The notes under the pieces were generated by a model. That model had not been told where the DNA came from, did no database searches, and was given only the letters and a program-made list of their open reading frames with translations. A DNA stretch of 41,273 bases from Actinomadura sp. KC345 (GTDB lineage Bacteria > Actinomycetota > Actinomycetes > Streptosporangiales > Streptosporangiaceae), in assembly GCF_004348515.1 (NCBI RefSeq), contig NZ_SMKH01000031.1, positions 1 to 41,273 on the forward strand. Direction: 5' to 3'. The translations under genes and the position numbers were made by a program. Shown piece by piece: positions 37,215 to 41,273 of this stretch (within the stretch, counting starts at the first letter, position 1; every line of letters starts with the position of its first letter).

Positions 37215-37228
37215 TGTAATCGATTTCA
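37215..37228. promoter_or_regulatory. LacI-family operator O1
   Basis: TGTAATCGATTTCA matches the LacI/GalR consensus TGNAANCGNTTNCA at every fixed position. It lies downstream of the operon promoter, roughly +10 to +23, and 12 bp before the BtpA-like start codon, an ideal roadblock site. Confidence 0.8.
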
Positions 37229-37243
37229 GTCCGGTTGAGCTGA

Positions 37244-37273
37244 ACCGTAGATACGGATCCCCAGGACAGTCAA
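37244..37273 (-). promoter_or_regulatory. Promoter of the ABC/BtpA operon
   Basis: Minus strand TTGACT (37273-37268), 18-nt spacer, TACGGT (37249-37244). Good match to the vegetative consensus, with transcription starting near 37237. Confidence 0.65.
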
Positions 37274-37335
37274 GGGGGTATAGTCATCCCGACCGTTGGT
37301 GATCGGGTGCAGAGCACTCTCGGACCTTCTGGAAA

Positions 37336-37349
37336 GGTAAACGATTGCA
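37336..37349. promoter_or_regulatory. LacI-family operator O2 over the lacI start
   Basis: GGTAAACGATTGCA fits TGNAANCGNTTNCA with one mismatch (first base). It covers the end of the ribosome binding site and the TTG start of lacI, so binding would give autorepression. O1 and O2 centres are 121 bp apart. Confidence 0.7.
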
Positions 37350-38379
37350 GCGGGTGACGATCGCGCAGGTCGCCGAGGCGGCCGGGGTCTCCACCGCGAC
37401 CGTGTCGCGCGTGCTGTCGGGCCGCGGACCCGTCTCGCCCGGCGTCCAGCGCAAGGTCAGGCGCGCCGCCGACGAGCTCGGCTACCAGGTCAACTCCATC
37501 GCCCGCGCGCTGCGCAACAGCCGCACCGACACCGTCGGGATGGTCGTGCCGAGCATCTCCAACCCGTTCTTCACCTCGCTGGTGGAGAGCGTCGAGCACG
37601 CGCTCGGACGGGACGGCAAGGAACTGTTCCTCTGCGATGCCCGGTCCGACCCGGAGATCGAGGCCCGGCGCCTCGCCACCCTGGTCGCGCGCAACGTGGA
37701 CGGCATCATCGTCAGCCCGAGCCACGGCACCCTGAGCGGCCCGGCCGTGCAGGAGACGGCCGACCGGCTGCCGCTCGTCCAGCTCGACCGGTTCGTCGGG
37801 GGGACCAGCACCGACTGGGTCGGCGTGGACGACATCGCCGCGATGCGCCAGGTCATGGACCACCTGCACGAGGGCGGGGCGCGGTCGGCCGCCTTCGTGG
37901 GCTCCCTGCTCACCAACTCCTCGACCGAGCAGCGCTTCGCCGGCTTCCGCCGCCGTGCCGAGGACCTCGGCATCACCGTCGACCCCGGCCACGTGCTGCT
38001 CGGCGACTACAGCGTCGACTGGGGCGAGACCGCCGCCGCGCGCCTGGCCGCGGCGGACGGCCCGCCACCCGACGCGATCGTCTGCGCCGACGACCTGATC
38101 GCCCTCGGCGTCACCCGGGCCTGCCGCGCCCATGGCGTCGACGTCCCGGGGCGGGTCCAGGTGACCGGGTACGACAACATCGAGTTCTCCCGCCTGGGCG
38201 AGCCCGCGCTGACGACCGTCGACCAGCCGCGGGACCGGATCGCGGAGGAGGCCGTGCGGCTCCTCGCCGCCGCGGCCGCCGCCGGGGAGGGCGGGGGCGA
38301 CGGACGGGCGGCGCGCGGGCCCTCGGCGCACATCGCGCTCGTGCCGAGCCTGGTCGTCCGGGAGAGCACGCGCGCCTGA
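37345..38379 (+). CDS. LacI-family transcriptional regulator
   Basis: 344 residues. The N-terminal HTH and hinge 'VTIAQVAEAAGVSTATVSRVLSGRG' are followed by the PBP1-like sensor domain ('TVGMVVPSISNPFFTSLVESVEHAL', 'GVDDIAAMRQVMDHL', 'VTGYDNIEFSRLGEPALTTVDQP' regions). A Gly/Ala-rich insertion lies near residue 310. TTG 37345 fits GGAAAGG at 7 nt; GTG 37354 is an alternative. It is divergent from the ABC operon, has LacI-type operators at both ends of the spacer, and is followed by an M20 gene after 15 nt. Confidence 0.93.
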   Translation: MQRVTIAQVAEAAGVSTATVSRVLSGRGPVSPGVQRKVRRAADELGYQVNSIARALRNSRTDTVGMVVPSISNPFFTSLVESVEHALGRDGKELFLCDARSDPEIEARRLATLVARNVDGIIVSPSHGTLSGPAVQETADRLPLVQLDRFVGGTSTDWVGVDDIAAMRQVMDHLHEGGARSAAFVGSLLTNSSTEQRFAGFRRRAEDLGITVDPGHVLLGDYSVDWGETAAARLAAADGPPPDAIVCADDLIALGVTRACRAHGVDVPGRVQVTGYDNIEFSRLGEPALTTVDQPRDRIAEEAVRLLAAAAAAGEGGGDGRAARGPSAHIALVPSLVVRESTRA

Positions 38380-38394
38380 ACGGGAGGGCGGACG

Positions 38395-39489
38395 ATGGAC
38401 GAGGCAGTCGACCTCGCGCGGCGGCTGGTGCGGATCGACACCAGGGGCGGCGGTGAGCGGGAGGCGGCCGGCCTCGTCGCCGACGTGCTCGACGGCGCCG
38501 GTTTCGACGTCCGGGTGGAGGAACCCGTCGAGGGGCGGGCCAATGTCGTCGCCCGGCCCCCGGCCCCCGCGGCGCGGATTCCGGTCACCCTGACGGGGCA
38601 CCTGGACACGGTGCCCGCCGATCCGTCCGGCTGGTCGTTCGACCCGCTGAGCGGCGAGGTCCGGGACGGGCGGCTGCTGGGACGCGGCAGCAGCGACATG
38701 AAGGCCGGCGTCGCCTGCCAGGTCGTGGCCGCCAGACGGGCGGCCGCGGAGGGCCGCGCCTCCGTGCAGCTGGTGTTCACCTTCGGCGAGGAGACCGGCT
38801 GCGACGGCGCCGCCCTTCTCGACGCGTCCTCGCTCACCCCCACCGGCCTGCTGGTCGTCGCCGAGCCGACCGGCAACCGGACGGTCCTCGGGCACAAGGG
38901 CACGCTGTGGCTGAGGGCCACCGCCCGCGGCGTCTCCGCGCACGGGTCCCGGCCCGACCTGGGCCGCAACGCCCTCACCGCGCTCGCCGCCGCGGCGGCC
39001 CGCGTCCACGGCCACCGGGACTGGCCGGTGAGCGCGACGCACGGCCCCGCGACGGTGAACGTCGGAACCTTCCATTCGGGGTCTCAGCCGAACCTGGTGC
39101 CCGACCACGCCGAGATGCGCCTGGACGTCCGCACCGTGCCCGGGTTCGGCTCCGACGACGCGGTGGCGGTGATCTCCGAGCTGTGCGGTCCCGGGATCGA
39201 ACTCCAGCGGATGGTGGACCTGCCGGGTGTGGCGACCGACCCCGCCGCCGCGGGCGTGCCCGAGGCCGTGGAGCTGCTGGCGCCCGGCTCGTCCACGGGA
39301 GCGCCCGAGTACGCGACCTACTTCACCGACGCCTCGGTGCTGGCCGCGAAGCTCGGCGGTCCCGCCGTGGTGGTCTACGGCCCCGGTGACCCGGAGCAGG
39401 CCCATGTGACGGACGAGACGTGCTCGGTGGCCCGCATCGGGGAGGCCGCGGAGGCTCTCCACCGCCTCCTGCGGGCGGTCGGCGGATGA
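38395..39489 (+). CDS. M20-family metallohydrolase (ArgE/DapE/YlmB-like)
   Basis: 364 residues, two-zinc amidohydrolase. Metal and catalytic residues are visible in 'LTGHLDTVP', 'RGSSDMKAG', 'TFGEETGCDG' and 'VVAEPTGNR'; the dimerisation domain holds 'GHKGTLWLRATARGVSAHGSRP'. Members deacylate N-acyl amino acids or amines; the B. halodurans relative YlmB deformylates an aminopyrimidine in thiamine salvage. GGGAGGG precedes ATG 38395. Co-transcribed with lacI, and so probably under the same operator as the import operon. Confidence 0.9.
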   Translation: MDEAVDLARRLVRIDTRGGGEREAAGLVADVLDGAGFDVRVEEPVEGRANVVARPPAPAARIPVTLTGHLDTVPADPSGWSFDPLSGEVRDGRLLGRGSSDMKAGVACQVVAARRAAAEGRASVQLVFTFGEETGCDGAALLDASSLTPTGLLVVAEPTGNRTVLGHKGTLWLRATARGVSAHGSRPDLGRNALTALAAAAARVHGHRDWPVSATHGPATVNVGTFHSGSQPNLVPDHAEMRLDVRTVPGFGSDDAVAVISELCGPGIELQRMVDLPGVATDPAAAGVPEAVELLAPGSSTGAPEYATYFTDASVLAAKLGGPAVVVYGPGDPEQAHVTDETCSVARIGEAAEALHRLLRAVGG

Positions 39490-39491
39490 GT

Positions 39492-39534
39492 ACGGGGATC
39501 CCCCGGTGATCTCGCGATCCCGGGGAATCCCCGT
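39492..39534 (+). terminator. Terminator after the M20 gene
   Basis: ACGGGGAT (39492-39499) pairs with ATCCCCGT (39527-39534), with inner CCCCGG/CCGGGG and GATC/GATC pairing. A long hairpin 3 nt after the M20 stop, followed by TCTCC. Confidence 0.8.
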
Positions 39535-39570
39535 TCTCCATGCACCGGCAGCCCTGTGCCGGGTCTGTGA

Positions 39571-39648
39571 GAGGCCTCACGACCGCTTGGTGCGCGGGCT
39601 CGCGTCCGCCGGCGTGAGCCGTGTCACGGACCGGTCGTGAGCTGCCTC
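39571..39648 (-). terminator. Long inverted repeat after the RlpA-like gene
   Basis: CTCACGACCG (39576-39585) and CGGTCGTGAG (39632-39641) are perfectly complementary, extended by GAGGC (39571-39575) with GCCTC (39644-39648). It begins 11 nt beyond the RlpA-like stop. A further small hairpin, CCGGCA/TGCCGG, lies at 39545-39562. Confidence 0.6.
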
Positions 39649-39658
39649 ATGCCTCCTG

Positions 39659-40351
39659 TCAGGGGCTGAAGGGCTTGGGCTTGCCCTTGCCCTCCCCCTT
39701 GCCCCACTTGAGGACTTCCCACTTGAGGCCGTCGAGGTGTCCTTCGCCGACACCGGCCTCGTACTTGCTCTCCGGCTTCCCGCCGTCGAGCAGGTACCGG
39801 AAGGTGTAGGTGTCGAGGTCGAGCATGATGCCCCGGTGCGAGGGCTCGCCCGGCCCGCGGTCACCGACGAAGCCGGTCACGCTGCGGCCGTTGTAGGAGA
39901 CCTTGACCTTGGTGTGCATGGGCCAGCTCGGGCTGGCGAACATGCCCTTCTGCATCGGCTCCCCGCTCGCCGGCGCACCCGTGTCGCCATTGACGCCGGA
40001 GCCGTCGTCCCAGAAGTAGGACGCGGTGGTCTTGCCGCTGAGCAGGACTTCGGGGCCCTTCTCCTCACGCTTGCTGTCCGAGGACGCGGACGTCCCGGCC
40101 TCGCGCTTCTCCGCACCGCCGGAGCCCTTCTCGGCGCCCTTCTCGGCGCCGCCGGCGGTGGCCTTCTCGCCGCCGGTGGCCTTCTCGCCGCCGGGCCGGT
40201 GCTGCTGGGCGGCCACGGCCTCCTGCGTGAGGAACTGCTTCTCGCTGGGAGCGGAGTCGTCACTGGCGGCGGCGACACCGGCCACGAGCATGCCCGCGAG
40301 GGCGGTACCGGTGACACCGGTCAGGACGGCATTGATCGCTCGCTGCTGCAT
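39659..40351 (-). CDS. Secreted RlpA-like double-psi beta-barrel protein
   Basis: 230 residues. An N-terminal signal/transmembrane stretch ('AVLTGVTGTALAGMLVAGVAAA', about residues 7-28) is followed by a Lys/Glu/Gly-rich linker with short repeats (GGEKAT, EKG) at about 55-100 and a C-terminal domain. That domain has 'TTASYFWDD', 'SGEPMQKGMFASPSWPM', 'TKVKVSYNGRSVTGFVGDRGP' and 'RGIMLDLDTYTFRYL'. This is the RlpA/expansin DPBB pattern with the conserved Asp of GDRGP. RlpA proteins act on or bind peptidoglycan. ATG 40351 follows AAGGA; the upstream frame is not coding. It has a promoter at 40729-40757 and an about 370-nt structured leader. Confidence 0.82.
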   Translation of the reverse strand: MQQRAINAVLTGVTGTALAGMLVAGVAAASDDSAPSEKQFLTQEAVAAQQHRPGGEKATGGEKATAGGAEKGAEKGSGGAEKREAGTSASSDSKREEKGPEVLLSGKTTASYFWDDGSGVNGDTGAPASGEPMQKGMFASPSWPMHTKVKVSYNGRSVTGFVGDRGPGEPSHRGIMLDLDTYTFRYLLDGGKPESKYEAGVGEGHLDGLKWEVLKWGKGEGKGKPKPFSP

Positions 40352-40379
40352 GAAATTCCTTCGTTCGGGGTTCAGGGCT

Positions 40380-40430
40380 GCCGTTCCGCGCCGGGCGGCG
40401 TACGCCGGAATCCGGGCAGGGGGGAACGGC
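40380..40430 (-). promoter_or_regulatory. Leader hairpin next to the RlpA-like ribosome binding site
   Basis: GCCGTTCC/GGAACGGC (40423-40430 with 40380-40387, 8 bp perfect) encloses the palindrome CGGCGTACGCCG. It ends 28 nt before the start codon, where folding could affect translation. Confidence 0.55.
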
Positions 40431-40576
40431 TCCGAGACTCGGGACTCGGGAGATGCCGCCGCGAGGTTCATCCGCGTGATCCGGCCCGCGGGCATGGCGG
40501 ACCGCGCTCGCACCCAATGGCGCACGCCACGTCTTCGGGCATGCCAATGAGGCGGGCTTCGGTTAAGCGGAGATTG

Positions 40577-40645
40577 ACGCCGACCGGGGGCTCACTGGCC
40601 CCGCACGGATACGGCCGGTGCATGGGACGGCCGTGGGTTCGGCGC
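40577..40645 (-). ncRNA. Compact three-way-junction element in the RlpA-like leader
   Basis: Minus-strand RNA: P1 GCGCCGA (40645-40639) with TCGGCGT (40583-40577); P2 ACGGCCG (40634-40628) with CGGCCGT (40617-40611), 10-nt loop; P3 GGGGC/GCCCC (40602-40587), 6-nt loop CAGTGA. The linkers ACCC-like and ATCCGTGC are candidates for conserved bases. No known riboswitch class is recognised. Confidence 0.45.
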
Positions 40646-40651
40646 AGAGGA

Positions 40652-40670
40652 TCCCGCCTGGCGGGCGGGA
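40652..40670 (-). promoter_or_regulatory. Leader hairpin
   Basis: TCCCGCC, 5-nt loop, GGCGGGA: a perfect 7-bp stem just 5' of the three-way junction in the same leader. Confidence 0.5.
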
Positions 40671-40692
40671 GGCGACGGCTAGGCGTTCGGGC

Positions 40693-40719
40693 AGGTCAAC
40701 GGGTCTTTGACCCTGACCT
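40693..40719 (-). promoter_or_regulatory. 5'-end hairpin of the RlpA-like transcript
   Basis: AGGTCA/TGACCT (6 bp) stacked on GGGTC-AAA-GACCC (5 bp) with a 2-nt bulge. It starts within a few nucleotides of the predicted transcription start and probably protects the 5' end. Confidence 0.6.
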
Positions 40720-40728
40720 GGGGCCGAC

Positions 40729-40757
40729 TATATACGGCATTACCGTGGTTTCGCCAA
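40729..40757 (-). promoter_or_regulatory. Promoter of the RlpA-like gene
   Basis: Minus strand TTGGCG (40757-40752), 17-nt spacer, TATATA (40734-40729). A strong vegetative-type promoter by actinobacterial standards, giving a leader of about 370 nt. Confidence 0.65.
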
Positions 40758-41092
40758 ACGGGCGATTTCTTTACCTTTGGTCAGGTAGATCTTTTCCGGT
40801 TCGTCCGTGGCGCGGCCGCCGGACAAAAAGATCATTATGCTCGCATGGCTCCCACGTGCAGGGCCGCTCATGGTTCAGCGTTTGCACGTCCGTGAATGTT
40901 CCCGATCCGTGATGTGGGATCCGGGCCCTGTCCAGGGCACACCATGATCCTTTATCGGCGGCGTTGACGCGGCCGGGAACCCGCTTCTTGAACGGCGCGC
41001 CTGTGCGTATCGGTCACTGGACCGTCCGCGTCCCTGATGCCCCGAGGGCCGGGCGACGTCGCGTCCGCCGCGCGCCCCGGCGAAGCGGCGGG
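40758..41092. other. Intergenic region left of the truncated gene
   Basis: About 335 bp without a supported gene; a 62-codon open frame on the plus strand crosses it but has codon use unlike the neighbours. GCCCTG-TC-CAGGGC (40925-40938) could be a terminator of the truncated gene to the right. Locally AT-richer than the window average. Confidence 0.45.
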
Positions 41093-41273
41093 TCAGTGCG
41101 CCGGGTAGACCGATGGCACGAGCGGAGTCGGGCCGGTTCCACCGGTGAACGCCGGCGTCCCGGGCGGCGGCGGAGCGAACCGCGGCTCCGCGTAGACGGG
41201 CCCCCCGTAGGCGGGTTCCTCGTAGGCGGGCTGCCCGAAGGCCACGGCCGCCACGGGGCCCTGGGGGCCGGAC
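41093..41273 (-). CDS. C-terminal end of a Pro/Gly/Tyr-rich protein (partial)
   Basis: Only the last about 60 codons are inside the window. The frame has strong actinobacterial codon bias and a stop TGA at 41095-41093. The tail reads like a low-complexity, probably disordered segment with repeats of the form AYEEPAYGGPVYAEP and ends in SVYPAH. Such tails are common on actinobacterial membrane or signalling proteins. No function can be assigned. Confidence 0.55.
   Translation of the reverse strand, partial: SGPQGPVAAVAFGQPAYEEPAYGGPVYAEPRFAPPPPGTPAFTGGTGPTPLVPSVYPAH

Noticed and set aside
37270..39462. Open frame of 730 codons on the minus strand over lacI and the M20 gene
   Set aside because: Antisense shadow; both sense genes have full sets of family motifs.
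40352..40722. c-di-AMP (ydaO) riboswitch in the RlpA-like leader
   Set aside because: GCCGAACCC and GGTCGGCG resemble two parts of it, but they pair over only about 70 nt and the central conserved segments (GAGGAACC, GTCAGCTAACC) are missing.
40707..40895. 62-codon plus-strand frame in the right-hand intergenic region
   Set aside because: Overlaps the promoter and hairpin on the other strand, has no ribosome binding site and atypical codon use.

Overview
The window is chromosomal DNA of a very GC-rich actinobacterium. The rrn leader style, leaderless start signals, mycothiol-type and F420-type enzymes, TROVE/vWA gene and long hybrid kinase would suit a Thermomonosporaceae (Actinomadura-like) genome. 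The taxonomic guess is inference; the actinobacterial call is firm. No IS element, phage gene, CRISPR array or tRNA was seen.

Left edge (1-5.4 kb): the promoter and boxA leader of an rRNA operon that runs leftward out of the window. Next come an Acg-type nitroreductase-fold protein, a 23S rRNA (guanine-N1)-methyltransferase of the RlmA/TlrB type, and a thioredoxin gene divergent from an RpoD-like group 2 sigma factor. The thioredoxin/sigma spacer carries back-to-back sites matching the thiol-stress (SigR) promoter consensus. A leaderless class II DAHP synthase follows.

5.5-13.9 kb: a signalling block. A partner-switching operon (PP2C/SpoIIE phosphatase with its own HATPase domain, STAS antagonist, RsbW-like kinase) is divergent from a 1414-residue soluble hybrid histidine kinase with a HAMP array, followed by a REC protein with a coiled-coil tail.

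13.9-20 kb: gltX and single-gene housekeeping or accessory functions (DinB/maleylpyruvate isomerase-like, AraC regulator, NUDIX, SDR, O-methyltransferase, HAD protein). 20-23.7 kb: a PIG-L deacetylase facing a two-gene operon of a TROVE+vWA (Ro60/Rsr-like) protein and an ARPP-2-like protein. Just upstream of the TROVE gene lies an about 92-nt element with paired ends, the architecture of a Y RNA. 23.7-30 kb: a Tat-exported PGRP amidase, VOC protein, TetR/acyl-CoA dehydrogenase operon divergent from an APH-type phosphotransferase, a GNAT and an F420-type luciferase-like oxidoreductase.

30-39.5 kb: the most system-like part. A leftward operon BtpA/SgcQ - PfkB kinase - ribose-type ABC importer (SBP, ATPase, permease) - phosphotriesterase-like hydrolase - GATase1-like protein - TenA_E-like protein is almost entirely coupled by 1-4 nt overlaps. 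It is divergent from lacI plus an M20 amidohydrolase. Two LacI-type operators sit in the divergent spacer, one just after the operon promoter and one over the lacI start. The import, kinase, M20 and TenA combination suggests catabolism or salvage of an amide- or glycoside-bearing small molecule, possibly aminopyrimidine-like.

Right edge (39.5-41.27 kb): a secreted RlpA-like double-psi barrel protein with an about 370-nt leader full of hairpins, including a compact three-way junction, and the C-terminal tail of a proline-rich protein cut by the window edge.
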